Shown: positions 1 through 12,300, numbered from the stretch's first letter. The stretch is 64,000 nt of DNA from Ephydatia muelleri (GCA_013339895.1 JABACO010000017.1:7499690-7563689); one strand, 5' to 3'. Translations and numbers: made by a program. Notes: generated by a model not told the origin, from the letters alone.

Positions 1-991
1 CCTCAGACAGCAGCTTCCTGCAGTTGCGCGACACGCTCTGCGCCTGAAGGTACACTCGTCCGCGGTGCCTGGTCGGACCAATCGGATGGAGGATTTCTCC
101 CGCGAAGACGCAGTACTCCGGCCCCTCCACAGTGTTGTAGCTGAACTTTGCTCTCACTAAGGGAGGGAGAGGTCGCTGGGACAAGATGTCCGCCACGCTG
201 TCGTAGTGATGGCCTCGGCAGGCCTGCTCCAGATTGTTGTCCGGGTCGTACACGATGCCAAACTGGGCGGTGGAGTTGAGCGGGACGGTGAAGTGGGTCC
301 CGTTCTGGTCCCGGGCTCGGACCACGCTCCGGGAGCGGATGAAGTGGAAGGTGAAGATGTCACCCGTGGTGATGGTGGCCTGGTCGCACATGCTGTGGTA
401 CCCTTTGCACACCCTCCCCCTCTTGGGCAAGAGTTGACCGAATCGGGACACAAAGTCCTTGAGCGCAATGTCCACTGGAAGGTCACCCTTGGGTGGCCCT
501 TCCCTCTCCTCTTCCCCAGGCCTCTCTTCCAGGAGGCTGTCGCTTGAGTGGTGACTGAGGCTCAGGGAACGGCTGAACTTCTGCTCCGATGGGCATGGGC
601 ACTCGATTTGATCTGCGCATGTGACGCTGCGAAACTTGGTGATGGGAGGGTCTGGGTTCCCTCTGGCCTGCAGATCCCCTTCCGAATTGGAACAACGGGT
701 GCGCAGCGGCTGGCGAGAGGAGGAGGGGGTGGAACCAGGTGTGGGGGAGGAGGAGGCGGGGATGGAGGGGAAGGGAAGGAGGAGGGCTGGAATGGGAGGG
801 TAAGGGGAGGAGGAGGCTGGCATGGAAGGGTAAAGGGAGGAGGAGGCAGGGATGGGAGGGGTAGGGGAGGAGGAGGGATGGAGGGGAGGGCCGACTGACT
901 GCTCCGCCTCACTACCGGTTTCGAAGGGACCGCAGGTTTGGGGCGGGGGAAGGTTGTTCCTGAAGCCATTGATGTTACGGCTTGCTGACAT
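1..991 (-). CDS. CABIT-domain adaptor, GAREM/Themis-like (3' part beyond window)
   Basis: On the minus strand one frame is open from an ATG at 991 to the window edge, 330 codons. It starts MSASRNINGF, runs through a Pro/Ser-rich stretch with repeats of the type SSSPYPPIPA (about residues 40-95), then a Ser-rich linker (KFSRSLSLSHHSSDSLLEE), then a conserved segment with DFVSRFGQLLPKRGRV, TTGDIFTFHF, NGTHFTVPLNSTAQFGIVYD, SVADILSQRPLPPLVRAKF and CVFAGEIL. This order, LP-x-x-V then GD, then D-x-NG-x-x-x-xPL, F, then an AGE-(I/L)L motif, is what CABIT domains show in Themis and GAREM. Such proteins link tyrosine kinase receptors to Grb2 and ERK signalling. A plausible 3' splice site (TTTGTTATTGTTTCAG, ending at 1032) precedes the exon, but a stop at 1001-1003 lies in this frame, so the ATG at 991 may be the true start after a 5' UTR intron. 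The frame is far longer than the shadows on either strand. Confidence 0.62.
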   Translation of the reverse strand, partial: MSASRNINGFRNNLPPPQTCGPFETGSEAEQSVGPPLHPSSSPTPPIPASSSLYPSMPASSSPYPPIPALLLPFPSIPASSSPTPGSTPSSSRQPLRTRCSNSEGDLQARGNPDPPITKFRSVTCADQIECPCPSEQKFSRSLSLSHHSSDSLLEERPGEEEREGPPKGDLPVDIALKDFVSRFGQLLPKRGRVCKGYHSMCDQATITTGDIFTFHFIRSRSVVRARDQNGTHFTVPLNSTAQFGIVYDPDNNLEQACRGHHYDSVADILSQRPLPPLVRAKFSYNTVEGPEYCVFAGEILHPIGPTRHRGRVYLQAQSVSRNCRKLLSE

Positions 992-1034
992 GGTATGGTG
1001 TCATAAGTATCATCTGAGCCTGTAACCATTTCTG

Positions 1035-2433
1035 AAACAATAACAAAACAAGTGAATGGGCGGAAGTCTATCAATCCACAAAATGGGCCTTTTGTTTTAA
1101 AATGGGGCGGCCAACATGTAAGCATCATTAATCATAGCTGGAAGGAATACATGTATTCACATGTTTACAACAGATTTAATGAGCTGAGATAAAAATAACA
1201 ATAAAACCAGCAGTTTGTGAAAATCTCGCCTTTCTATTATGAAGCTCATGACAACTGATGTGACAGCAGCAATTCCCGTACATCTCCGCGTCTTAGCCCT
1301 TGTTGTGTTCTGTTGTGTACTCCGGAGTCAACAGTGTGTGCTTGCTTATTCATGGATGGTAAAAGCCAACTTTACACATGCATTGCTCAGATCTTATCTC
1401 AGCCAACAAATAGAGGAGATTATGACCATATAGCCCTCAAGAGCAAGGTGCTAATCGAGTCAGCAGAAAGTCATTGCACTCTCACACACACACTCTCACA
1501 CACACACTCTCACACACACACATACACATGCGCATGGACATCCACGTTCACCTGCACACATGTGCACAACACAACTACGTTTCGTTGCGTGACACGACAA
1601 ATCTCGCCACGCCATACAGCACACTCCACCACAGCAGTCAACTCGACCCAGTCACACCGCGATCCGCTAAGTCTAAAGTACCAAGCACAAACGTAAGATA
1701 CCAGATAACTAGCCCTATACTGGCGCCCGCCCAATTCCGTGACTCGCTTCTTTGGTGTCAGCGGGGCTTCTGTTTCCCGGCATGCAACAGGAGAGAAAAC
1801 GCACCTTCGGAGCACAGCTGTGTGCACGGGAGGGAACGAAGTAGGCAGTACCCTCGCAAATGCAGTTGGTTCTTAAAAACGGCATCGCGCATGCAAAGCA
1901 AGTCACAAAGCAAACCCCACAAAGAAATCAACGCCAACAGCTACGACAAAAGATGCACCGAAACGAAGATGGATTACAATCCATCGCGAACGAGCCCGAC
2001 TGCAACGCAGCATGTAGGATCTCTTCAACCAGCACCCGCACCCACCCACACCCCCCCCCCCCCCCTCCCGGGCAAGCAATGCACGTGCAGTATTCTGCTG
2101 CTGGCTTCACTTACTCTTTGCTGCGCTGAATTGCTGTTACGCTGTCCATCGCCTGCGCGTATTTGCTGCTCTCGATCTTGCACAATTATATTAGATTTAT
2201 ACGGCGCCCAATCAGTACATGTACACATATACCGTAAATTGATTTCTCACAGTCAGTCACGTTCCCAGACCCTGCATTACGATGTACTAGTTTTCCGTTG
2301 GCACTAGGGCATCAAAAACCAGAAGGTCTATGCAGAAGATGGATGATGCTCACAGTATACGGGTATTCTCACGACTGTCAGTAAAGTCAAGGATGCCACC
2401 TGTTGAATTACAGGATCGATGGGTGCTGGTCCG
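1035..2433. other. Intergenic, low-complexity stretches only
   Basis: No convincing coding region is seen. It contains a CA/CTCA microsatellite (about 1480-1532) and a C homopolymer near 2052-2066. Confidence 0.5.
1480..1532. repeat. (CA)n microsatellite with CT interruptions
   Basis: Alternating CACACA blocks broken by CTCT at regular spacing are read directly. Confidence 0.85.
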
Positions 2434-2644
2434 CAGTGGCGTAGCGAGGGGGGGGGGGGGGGGGGGGGGCAGGGGGGGACATATGTCCCTGGGCGCAGGG
2501 TTGAGGGGGCGCCGAAATAGACGAGGGATAATTAATTATCGCGTCAACGAGAACTCACAAACGCATGGGCAGATACCGGGGGCAGTTGTAAACCCGTTCA
2601 TATAATATAAGGCTCCTCCCCTTCCCTCTTTTCCGCTAGGTACC

Positions 2645-2680
<36 letters not shown>

Positions 2681-2703
2681 GACAGAAGCCGACAGCACCC
2701 TCC

Positions 2704-2834
2704 TGTAGTATATTCACGCTTTATTTCAACGATTCAAACGGATACACAACACATGAACATGCACACGCCAAATCCTACATCAGTAATGATCTCATATCTC
2801 ATGTCCCCACGTGATCCTATATATCAACACTACA
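2704..2834 (-). repeat. Short LTR of the gypsy fossil
   Basis: It is 131 bp, with TGTAGTG and CTACA-type ends on the minus strand and a purine-rich tract on the internal side. The motif CCACGTGATCCTAT recurs near 4833 at the other end of the fossil. Confidence 0.6.
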
Positions 2835-4862
2835 TCTCCCCCTCCACGATATCTGATGGGAGATCTGATACTGGTTCCAGTTTGAGATCGCGTCTTTACC
2901 GGGCTCCGCAAGGGTATGGTCTCCTTAGCCTGTTCAGGGCCTGCTGTAGACTCAGGCAGAACCTCCTGAGTAGCATTGCTCTCTGTGTCGTCACTATCTG
3001 TAGGTAGTTCATCAGCTGGTGATGGGATGATCGTCAGATGACTCCGGTTCCTCCTCAGTTGTCCAGCAGGTGTGTCTACCATGTAAGACCTAGGGGTGTT
3101 TGCCGAGGATGTTACATATCCTCGGGTGTTTTGCCATCTGTATTGATCCATACTTCCTCCCCTTCTTCCAGTTTTAGGGGTTTGATGACGTCGGTTGTAC
3201 TGTTCCTCCTGCTGCCTTTTGAACTCGTGATTCTTCCTATAAAACTGGCCAAGGAAAGGCCTCTTGGGGCAGAAGTGCTCAGCCACCTGGGGGACCGTAG
3301 TGCGAACTTTCCTACCCATAAGTAGCTCAGATGGACTGAATCCGCACCATGGCATAGGAGTGGCATTGTAGTTCAACACTGATAGGTACAAGTCACCTGA
3401 TGTTCTAAGGAGTTTCTTTACTATTTGTACAGCTCTTTCTGCCTGGCCATTACTTTTGCGGGTATCTTGGACTAGAGGTGATATGGGTGAATCCATAATG
3501 TTGAGCAAACTCTTTCATTTCATGGGAGGAATATTGAGGCCCATTGTCACTGACCATAAACTCTGGAATCCCCTGTCTGGAGAACATGGGCTTCAGCTTC
3601 TCAATAATTCCCATTGAAGAGGTTATAGTCACTTGAACTACTTCAATATATCTGGAGAAGTAGTCCACCACTAACATGCACGTTGTCCCGTTCAGTTCAA
3701 ACAAGTCTGACCCAATCTTTTGCCAGGGGTATGTGGGGAGCTGTGCTGCAATCATTGGCTCCTTGTGTCCAACTGCCTCTTTAGCACACATGTGACACTG
3801 CTGTATCATCTGAGCTGAGACGCCCGGCCACCACCCATTATCCTCTTTGGATGCCTAGATGTCCCTGATGTATTTTCTCTAGGATTTCCCTCTGTCTTGC
3901 TACTGGGATAACAATGCGTCTCCCATACAACAGTAGCCCATTGTGCACTGTTAAGTATCCTCTGAGTGCCCAGTAGGGTTTGATGTTGTCTGTAACCCTG
4001 TGTTTCTCTGGCCACAGTACTTCATCACCTGGGAACAAACCGCATCAGATGCTTGAGAAGCAGACTACTCTTTCAATTTCTCTCCTGTAGTTGGAAGACA
4101 CTGAATTACACTGTCTATAAATGCCTCAGCCTCCTCCTGCAGAGAAATAAGGTCTTTAGTGGAGTTTGTTGCCGGTGCACGAGATAGGGTGTCAGCTGTG
4201 TATAACAGTTTTCCTGGTACATGGGTGACTGAATAACTGTAGTGCATGAGTCTGAGCCGGAATCGCAGTACCCGTGGAGGGAGACTGTCAAGCTGTTTCG
4301 AACTTAGAAGAGGGACGAGTGGCTTGTGGTCAGTTTCAATGTCGAAATTTCTTCCCAGAATGTAGTCACGAAACTTTTCACAAGCCCAGGTTACTGCAAG
4401 TGCCTCCTTCTCTATTTGCGCGTATCGACGTTCTGTCTCAGTGGATGTGAATGCTACCGGTCGCCACTCGCCCTTGTTCAACTGTGTTAACACAGCACCT
4501 ACTCCATGCGAGGAAGCATCTGCAGTGACCTTGACTCTTGCAGTAGGACTATAGTGAGCTAGCACTGATGGTTTGCTCAATTCCATCTTAACAAGTGAGA
4601 AAGCCTCTCTTTGGCTTGGTCCCCAGTTCCATGATCTCTTACTACTTAGTAGGTCACGCAGTGGCTGGCTTAACTCTGCAAGGTTTGGTGTGAACTTTCC
4701 CAACTGTGTCACCATGCCCATAAACCGCCTGAGGTCTGAGATGTTTTGTGGGGCAGGCATATCCCAAATGGCTGTGTCTTGTCTGGATCTGGCCGTATCC
4801 CTTCCTTGTCAATGACATGACCCAGGAACCCACGTGATCCTATGTATCATTACACTACACCC
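2704..4862 (-). mobile_element. Ty3/gypsy LTR retrotransposon fossil, broken
   Basis: This is a minus-strand pol remnant. Recognisable parts, in element order from high to low coordinates, are a reverse transcriptase C-terminal part, an RNase H region (residues such as VTADASSHGVGAVL), an integrase zinc-binding and core region, and the end of pol. A polypurine stretch lies beside a short 131-bp LTR at 2704-2834 (TGTAGTG... to ...TACTACA on the minus strand). About 30 bp resembling the LTR start recur at 4833-4862. It is clearly broken, with several breaks, and lies wholly inside the hAT-like shell, so it probably jumped into that shell. Confidence 0.8.
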
Positions 4863-4941
4863 CCCCCCCCCCCCCCGCGGGTGCCAGTAGTGCATTATGT
4901 CCCCGGGCGCACAACACTCACACTACGCCACTGCTGGTCCG

Positions 4942-6056
4942 GTACTTGAGCCTACTGATGTAGATCGGAAACTGTTGTAGATATCAGGAACACTCACCAC
5001 CTGGCCAGCTCAACTCTTATATACTTGTTGCACTGCAACGCTGACGTAACTGCAGCTCGTGTTGAACAAGGAGCATACCGTTGTAGAGGGGCTAATATTA
5101 TATGACATGAAACTGATGACATTCCATGGCAAAGGTTTTACGTCATCCAGAGCAATCGTCTGAGAGAAGCCGTTTCTGCACGCACCCCCGTAGACTTGTG
5201 GCTACGCTGATATCATGGCACTGATGGCAAACTGCCTTGTGGCTTTAGATAACTGTCGGTGAGACCCTTCAGTATTGGTGACTGCTTTGTGAGGAAGAAC
5301 CTAGTCCAAGTAATTGGGGGAGATGTTGAAGATTTATGCACATGTGCAAAGCAGCTGCATGCAACGTGGTTTAAATCTTGTGTCATAGGTACCATTCATG
5401 CTATGACTGATCTGTTGAGTTAGCTCAGGTGATGCATGGCTGAGGATTTCTACTGTGCAGCAAATGTATTTAACCTAGTGACTGTGCTGTGAAATGCAAG
5501 AAACCAATGGCTAAGATGCAATTGGTTTCTCTTGTATGACATGCTGATATTACAAACCTCTGAGGAATGCCTTTAGGAGTAACGCAGTGTTAGGGTAACA
5601 TAGGGTGACCCATCATTGTCAATGTTGCTATATGCTGTAGCAATGATGCCGTTGGTTAATTTTCCTTGTTGGAGAGAGAAACATGTACTGAGATGGTATG
5701 CTGATGATTGTGCTTGTGCTGAGCAATTGCATTCAATTCGTTCCTGACATGATCGTTTACATGTAATTCAACTAGCTAGCACTAAGAGTGTGTGGTTGTA
5801 TCACCTGATTATGGAGTGAAGGTTGTAGCTAGAAATTGCTTTCTTGGATGTGTGATTGGTGGACAAAGCACATATTACATGCAATTTGTCGGAGAAAAAG
5901 TAGATGTTTGGGTAGAATGTACGGACAAATGGTCAGCAATCAATGCATCTCAGGTGGCATATACATCTTTGACAAAGTCTTTGCAGTGTGAATGGGACTT
6001 CCACCTAAGACTGTACTGATGCTTGGACGAACCACTGAATGATAATATTAAGTGTT
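4942..6056. other. Unannotated DNA
   Basis: Only short frames occur. I see no family, splice structure or repeat that I can support. Confidence 0.4.
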
Positions 6057-6072
6057 TCATTCCAGCCCTGCT

Positions 6073-6103
<31 letters not shown>

Positions 6104-6615
6104 GGTGTCATTCCACCCCTGCTGGGGGGAGGTGTCATTCCAGCCCTGCTGGGGGGAGGTGTCACTGAACGACCAGCCCTGCTGGGGGAGGTGTCACTGA
6201 ACGACCAGCCCTGCTGGGGGGAGACCGGGGGTGTCACTGAACGACCAGCCCTGCTGGGGGAGGTGTCACTGAACGACCAGCCCTGCTGGGGGGAGGTGTC
6301 ACTGAACGACCAGCCCTGCTGGGGGAGGTGTCACTGAACGACCAGCCCTGCTGGGGGGAGGTGTCACTGAACGACCAGCCCTGCTGGGGGAGGTGTCACT
6401 GAACGACCAGCCCTGCTGGGGGGAGGTGTCATTCCACCCCTGCTGGGGAGAGGTGTCACTGAATGACCAGCCCTGCTGGGGGAGGTGTCATTCCACCCCT
6501 GCTGGGGAGAGGTGTCACTAAACGACCAACCCTGCTGGGGGAGGTGTCATTCCAGCCCTGCTGGGGGGGAGGTGTCACTGAACGACCAGCCCTGCTGGGG
6601 GGGAGGTGTCACTGA
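6057..6615. repeat. Minisatellite, about 17-33 bp unit, with a long G tract
   Basis: Tandem copies of CCAGCCCTGCTGGGGGAGG alternating with TGTCACTGAACGA or TGTCATT occur, some 18 units. Each unit holds the hairpin AGCCCTGCTGGGG... and a G5-6 run. A G homopolymer of about 32 bp opens the array. Confidence 0.9.
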
Positions 6616-7428
6616 AGTAGAAGAACTTTGTTCTCTTGACCAACTTCTCTAGCAGGACTAGGGGTTTATGACCTCACCAAGATTGCATCTTCATCATACC
6701 AGACAACTAGACAAGGATCAAACCATGCGATGGTTGAAGCAGTGAAACTGAGGAGTTGGGAGTCTTTGATCCAACACAACATCTAGAGAGTCTTCTGGCT
6801 ACTAGAAAATGATGTGTTAAAATCAATTAAGAGACTTAGAAATCTAAACTTGATGGTGCATGTATATTATTTTGATGCGTGGATGAAGTTCACAACTAAG
6901 CGACAGAGAGCCATTAGAAGAGCAATTTTGGGTCACTGTGGTTTTAACTGACCCACTCCAGCTTGACCTGACCCACTCGAGCTCAATTTATGGCTTGGCT
7001 GCATGTTTGCTATATACATGACCCAACATATTGTGATGGTTCTGGGACCCACACTAACATGCACTGCAAGATGCTCTTGACTGCAAAGTATGTGGCCTTG
7101 TTATCCACCAGAGACACGATGAGAATCAGAAGCAGGTTTGGACGAATGTCGGGTCAATAAACCAATTGTCAGTAGTGCTTGATCTGTGAGTGCGTAGTGT
7201 TAGGCAACCCCAAGTAGAAGTACTGTTTGGCATAAAGGTTCAAATTACAGATGCCTCATCGTATTTTTGGTACCAAGTAACCTAAATATTATACACTGGT
7301 TAAAGTACATCATCTGTAGACTATAAAAACTCCACAAATTTTAGTGGTAAGGGGTGTGTTGAAAGTTTCAATCAAATTATTCATAATAATTATATTATGC
7401 TATAAGATAATAATAATTATATTAAAAA
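6616..7428. other. Unannotated AT-rich DNA
   Basis: No gene or repeat is supported here. Confidence 0.4.
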
Positions 7429-7430
7429 TA

Positions 7431-7656
7431 TGGGATTGTTTCCACGAAAAGGCTTCATATTCTAGAAGTCTGAAATGTCCTCTACACATTTCTTCTTATG
7501 CACTGAGAATCGGAGTATATGTCATGGAGTTGTAAGGCTCTGAATTTGTTTTTAAAAATTAGCCATACATTTCAACGCAGGCGTTTACATTTCTGTTGCG
7601 TGTACTGGGAATTTTATAAAGTATACCTTAGGTCCCTTTTCGCGGAAACGATCCCA
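7431..7656. mobile_element. MITE, TA target, copy 1
   Basis: The ends TGGGATTGTTTCCACGAAAA and TTTTCGCGGAAACGATCCCA are inverted repeats. TA flanks both sides (7429-7430 and 7657-7658), as expected for Tc1/mariner-type MITEs. A second copy with the same interior (for example ACTGAGAATCGGAGTAT and ATTTCAACGCAGGCGTT) lies at 27189-27424 in an intron of the phosphatase gene. It has no coding capacity. Confidence 0.85.
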
Positions 7657-7680
7657 TACATTATGCTATAATATAATTAT

Positions 7681-8467
7681 ATGGAACGTTCTATACGAAA
7701 ATGGGTCTTGTGGATTTTATTTTATAACATAAAATTTAAATCGATAGATCTTCCGAAATATTAACGCTATCGGGTTCCTATTTATAACACAACATACCAC
7801 ACCATTACTATATGTGAAAATCCATTTTGGTGTCTTACACATGCGGGGTACCGACGTTTCAAGGTCCGATACCGCGTAGGGTTCAAAACGGCCACATCTT
7901 CAGGAGTTCAGGTAGGAGTGTCCAAATCGATTCAAAATAGGTATCTATGTAGAAGGGTCCTACCGCTATTGATTTGTTCTGTTCGTTAAATTTTGCTTTA
8001 TCCGTTATAGAGATACAAGTGTGCAAAGAAATTGCATATTTCCCGGGCGTTACGCGCCATTAACGTATTACGAGGACGTCCTCGAAGCCAGTCGTAATAC
8101 GTTAATGGCGCGTAACGCCCGGGAAATATGCAATTTCTTTGCACACTTGTATCTCCATAACGGATAAAGCAAAATTTAACGAACAGAACAAATCAATAGC
8201 GGTAGGACCCTTCTACATAGGTACCTATTTTGAACCGATTTGGACACTCCTACCTGAAGATGTGGCCGTTTTGAACCCTACGGGGTATCGGACCTTGAAA
8301 CGTCGGTACCCCGCATGTGTAAGACACCAAAATGGATTTTCACATATAGTAATGGTGTGGTATGTTGTGTTAAAAATAGGAACCCGATAGCGTTAATATT
8401 TCGGAAGATCTATCGATTTAAATTTTATGTTATAAAATAAAATCCACAAGACTATAGAACGTTCCAT
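7681..8467. mobile_element. Foldback element / long perfect-style palindrome
   Basis: The left arm from 7681 (ATGGAACGTTCTATACGAAA) is mirrored by the right arm ending at 8467 (CTATAGAACGTTCCAT). The arms are about 380 bp each and meet near 8070-8090 around GAGGACGTCCTC. The arms differ only at scattered sites and by small indels. ATTAT flanks both sides (7676-7680, 8468-8472), a possible 5-bp duplication in AT-rich DNA. No protein is supported. Confidence 0.88.
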
Positions 8468-8560
8468 ATTATACTTTTTAAAAAACATTTTATTTTCTTA
8501 TCTTATGATAATCAAATAACATTACACAAAGTATGATACACCACATCAAACACTACGCAT

Positions 8561-8760
8561 CTATATCCCCCACCCAGAACAATCCCCCCAACTTTGAAGC
8601 GCCCAGTCTAGCGGTCGCAGACCCACATGGTTTTTTGAAAAAGGATCCTTGCAGCCCTTGACCACAGATTTCGCGGGTAATTGCTCTTCCACGGAGCTAT
8701 TCAGCGCGATAATGACGCCTTTCACCTTCCTATCCGAGCGCACCACTTCCTCCTCGTCAC
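8561..8760 (-). pseudogene. Downstream half of an open frame split by the giant transposon
   Basis: Minus-strand frame leaving the transposon's left edge reads GDEEEVVRSDRKVKGVII, later DPFSKNHVGLRPLDWALQS, then a stop at 8561-8563. The frame on the far side of the transposon (19411-19486) is in the same phase if one CAA target copy is counted. I do not recognise the protein. The phase match supports the inferred insertion point. It could be a host exon or part of another repeat. Confidence 0.45.
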
Positions 8761-8763
8761 CAA

Positions 8764-9220
8764 CCCAGCAAAAAATTCTTGGGCAAGATTCTTGGGCAAG
8801 ATCTTGTGGCAAGATAAGATCTTGAATTTCATCTTGCCAAGATCTTGCCTGAATTCTTCCTAAGATCTTGCCCTGATTCTTGGGTATCTTGGCCAAGATC
8901 TTGGCCAAGATCCAAGATTATGGCCGCCAAATTCTTGTTCTTAGGCAAGATTCTTGCCTTCTTGGTCAAGATTCTTGCCTTCCTGGTCAAGATTCTTGCT
9001 TTCTTGGTCAAGATCTTGCCTTCTTGGTCAAGATTCTTGCCTTCTTGGTCAAGATTCTTGCCTTCCTGGTCAAGATTCTTGCCTTCTTGGTCAAGATTCT
9101 TGCCTTTCTGGTCAAGATTCTTGCCTTCCTGGTCAAGATTCTTGCCTTCCTGGTCAAGATTCTTGCCTTCCTGGTCAAGATTCTTGCCTTCCTTGGCAAG
9201 ATTTCTGCCTTCCTGGTAAA
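8764..9220. repeat. Left subterminal repeats and 21-bp minisatellite of the transposon
   Basis: The first 170 bp hold repeated CTTGGGCAAGAT and CCAAGATCTTGG words. From about 8945 a 21-bp unit (CAAGATTCTTGCCTTCCTGG plus T) repeats about 13 times. The unit looks like an amplified form of the subterminal word. Confidence 0.88.
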
Positions 9221-9371
9221 ATCTTACTCTCCATAGTTTTGTATCATTGTACATGTTGTTTGTCTGGCAATAAATAAATTTAAGCATAGGCTTTATAAAC
9301 AGTTATGTTAGTATACATCAAACCAAGGATTAAATGATACAAATGACATTGCAATTCTATTACACTGTAAG

Positions 9372-12300
9372 TTATTGTTCAGATAACTGATGCTGCTCGG
9401 TTTCACCAGTAGTTAGTGGCTTGGATAGTTTTTTGGCCTTATTACACTTGTCCCTACATTTCTGGTTCAATTTGTCCCGAATTATGGAGCAATTAGCAGC
9501 ACATGCTGCCTTTCCAAACTTGGTTTCAAGGCATTCTGTGTTTTACGTGGAAAAAGTTCATGTATTTAAATGTATATTTATTATTCTAACCTTCAAGAAG
9601 CTTCACCCTTCCTGGTGGGAGTGGGGTCTTAGAGCTTGATGCCCCCCTCTCAGCTTGCTGGAAGCAGCAGGTGGATATTTCTGTTTCAGTAAATAATGCG
9701 TCCATTAAAATCAAAGCATATTAAAAAATGTCTGTAGCTTTGAAGTTAATTCCATTGTCCTAAAATGAAAAATATAAATATAATTTCATTGGTACATAAT
9801 TAAATAATTATTTACCAAAATGAACTTTTCAGCACATGTACTGTGATGATCATCAGCAAGCTTGCTGCCACTTGCCTCAGCCTGCTTGCTGCCACTTGCC
9901 TCCATTACCAAGACTGATGGTTTTGCTGTTTTATGAGATACATAGGTTTGATCAGGTACAAAATAATCTTGCAAAGTATAAATACCTGTAATTGTCGTTT
10001 GGCAGGTAGAACTTGAACCTTGCATTGCTGTAAATAGTGATTTACAATCAAACAATAATTAAAAACTGATACAACTTTGAAGTTACCATTTTTGGTACAG
10101 TCTGTAGGCAAACGGTGTATTAACGATGCAACAGCATTACTAAGAATGCCCATGTTGTCTGCCAAGTTGCTAACACTTTCCTTTGAACATTAATTCAACA
10201 ACTCAATTGATTTGCAATGTAACATTTTTCCGCTTACTGTTAAAGTTACCATAACTTTGTTGATGGCTTGAATTTCTTCTGTAACTTTTAACAGAGTGCC
10301 ATGCTACATGTATTTACCACAGCAGATTCAATAGAGTACTTAATGCACTTGAAATCATTACCAATTCTGAGCTGGAGCCATCGCTTTCCTCCATTCTTGG
10401 TATGGGTTTGGGCTTGTAGAGGACCGTATAGTAACGTACTATCGTGCCGACGCTGTAGACCACCAAAACTATACTACACGGCAGCAGTATACATTAATGC
10501 AGGCCAATAGCTCAGAGAACTCTCAATCTCATCATGTTCATCTATCTTTCCAATATACGTGCATGCTTATATATACATACACATAGCACCAATACGTGAC
10601 TAACTTTAACCTCAAGTTCGTATTACAACACTTTACTTCAACCTTCTGAATGCAGCCTTGTTGACAGGTTACTGTCTCTCAATTGTTGCACTCCGGACCT
10701 TTAGGACTGGCTGGCTTCCCTGACACTCCTTCCACCTCCTCCTTGACTCACTAGTCGCGTCAACAAAGTACCGGGATAGCGCGTCAGCATTTCCGTTTTT
10801 CTGACCAGTCCGATACTGGACGGAGTATTGATACGGTTGAAGAGCCAGGCTCCAGCGAGTTAGTCTCCCGTTATTCTCTTTGAGGCGATCCAGCCATTCC
10901 AGTGACCGATGGTCAGTCTGTATCACGAAGGGACGACCCAGTAGGTACACCCGAAACGTCTGGATACCCAGGATAATCGCCAAACATTCTTTTTCCACTG
11001 TGGAGTATTTTTCCTCTCGAGGCAGTAGCTTTCTGCTATAGTACGCAACCGGGTGCTCTTCATCGTCTCCACCAACTTGGCTCAACACAGCTCCAATGGC
11101 CCGTCCGGAGGCATCTGTTTGTAGTACAAACGGTAGGGAGAAGTCGGGAGATCTCAAAATCGGCTCGCAACATAGACAGTCCTTCAGTCGGTGGAAGGCA
11201 CTATCGCACTCTGCAGTCCACTGCACATGGTTTGGAGCGTTCTTTCTCGTCAAATCTGTCAACGGGGCAGCGATTTCAGCATACTCTTGGATAAACTTTC
11301 TGTAATATCCAGTTAGTCCGAGGAAAGTTCTTACATCGGACTTTGTGTGGGTACCTGGAACTGCTTCACGGAATCAACCTTGGAATGTTCAGGCCGCACG
11401 AGCCCCTCCCCCACCACATGACCAAGGTATGAGCATCGTGACATCGCTAGTTGACACTTTTTCTGCTTCACTCTAAGATCAGCTTCCCTCAGCTTTTGCA
11501 GCACTCGCCTAAGGTGTAACATGTGCTCCGGCCAACTGCGGCTGAAAATGACCAAATCATCTAGGTAGGCAGCTGCAAAGTCTTGCATTCCTACCAGCAG
11601 GCTGTCCATCATCCTCTGAAAGGTTGAAGGAGCTCCCTGTAATCCAAAGGGCATCCTTCGGAACTGGTATAATCCAAAGGGAGTCCTGAATGCCGTTTTC
11701 GCTTGGGCCTGTCTTCTCCACTGGAACTTGCCAGTATCCTTTAGTTAGGTCTAACGTACTGATGAACCTTGCTTGTCCCAACTCGTCGAGCAGATCATCA
11801 ACACGGGGCATTGGATAAGCATCAGTCTTAGATACGCTGTTAAGTCTACGGAAATCAATGCAGAAACGCAATGTTCCGTCTTTCTTTTTTACCAGCACTA
11901 TCGGAGATGACCAGTCACTCGAGGATTTTTCAATGATTCCATGCTTTTCCATCTCTTCCAGCTCCTTCTTAACGATGTCCCGATAGGCATGAGGTAAGCG
12001 ATATGGTGGTAACCTCACTGGTTTCGCATCTCCAGTCTCAATCCTGTGTTCCACCATTTCTGTCTTGCCTGGAAGATCGCTCATTACATCTCCAAATTCG
12101 GTCCTTAACGCATCCAGTTCTTTCTTCTGCTTCTGTGTTAGCTTCTCGTTTATCTTCGGCTCCTCCGACTCCTCCTTCCACAATGGGATTTCTTCCCCAT
12201 CTTCCATTTCTTCAGCTGCTAAACACATCGTCGTAGGAGTATTCCATCCCTTCAACATGTTGACGTGGAATATTCGCTGCCGCTTCTTCTTGTCACTCAT

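Larger units (their letters stand above)
2434..4933. mobile_element. Non-autonomous hAT-like element (host of a nested LTR fossil)
   Basis: The left end reads CAGTGGCGTAGCGAGGGG and the right end reads CACTACGCCACTG, so the two ends are inverted repeats (CAGTGGCGTAG). The flanks carry a perfect 8-bp duplication, CTGGTCCG, at 2426-2433 and 4934-4941. Eight-bp duplications and CAG-type ends are typical of hAT. No hAT transposase is seen inside. The interior is mostly a broken Ty3/gypsy element, with G and C homopolymers near both ends. Confidence 0.8.

Noticed and set aside
548-1128. Pro-rich and Gly-rich frames over the CABIT exon on both strands
   Set aside because: They are shadows of the Pro/Ser-rich coding region; only one minus frame continues into the CABIT motifs.
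2434-4933. Treating the whole 2.5-kb block as one LTR element
   Set aside because: The outer ends are inverted CAG-type repeats with an 8-bp duplication, not LTRs; the retroelement lies inside.
6057-6615. CRISPR-like array at the GCTGGGGG repeats
   Set aside because: Units are contiguous with no unique spacers, and the context is eukaryotic; it is a minisatellite.
8829-9287. Repeat proteins (KNLDQEG and FLPSWSR types)
   Set aside because: All three frames of both strands are open because the 21-bp unit is a multiple of three; there is no start context or homology.
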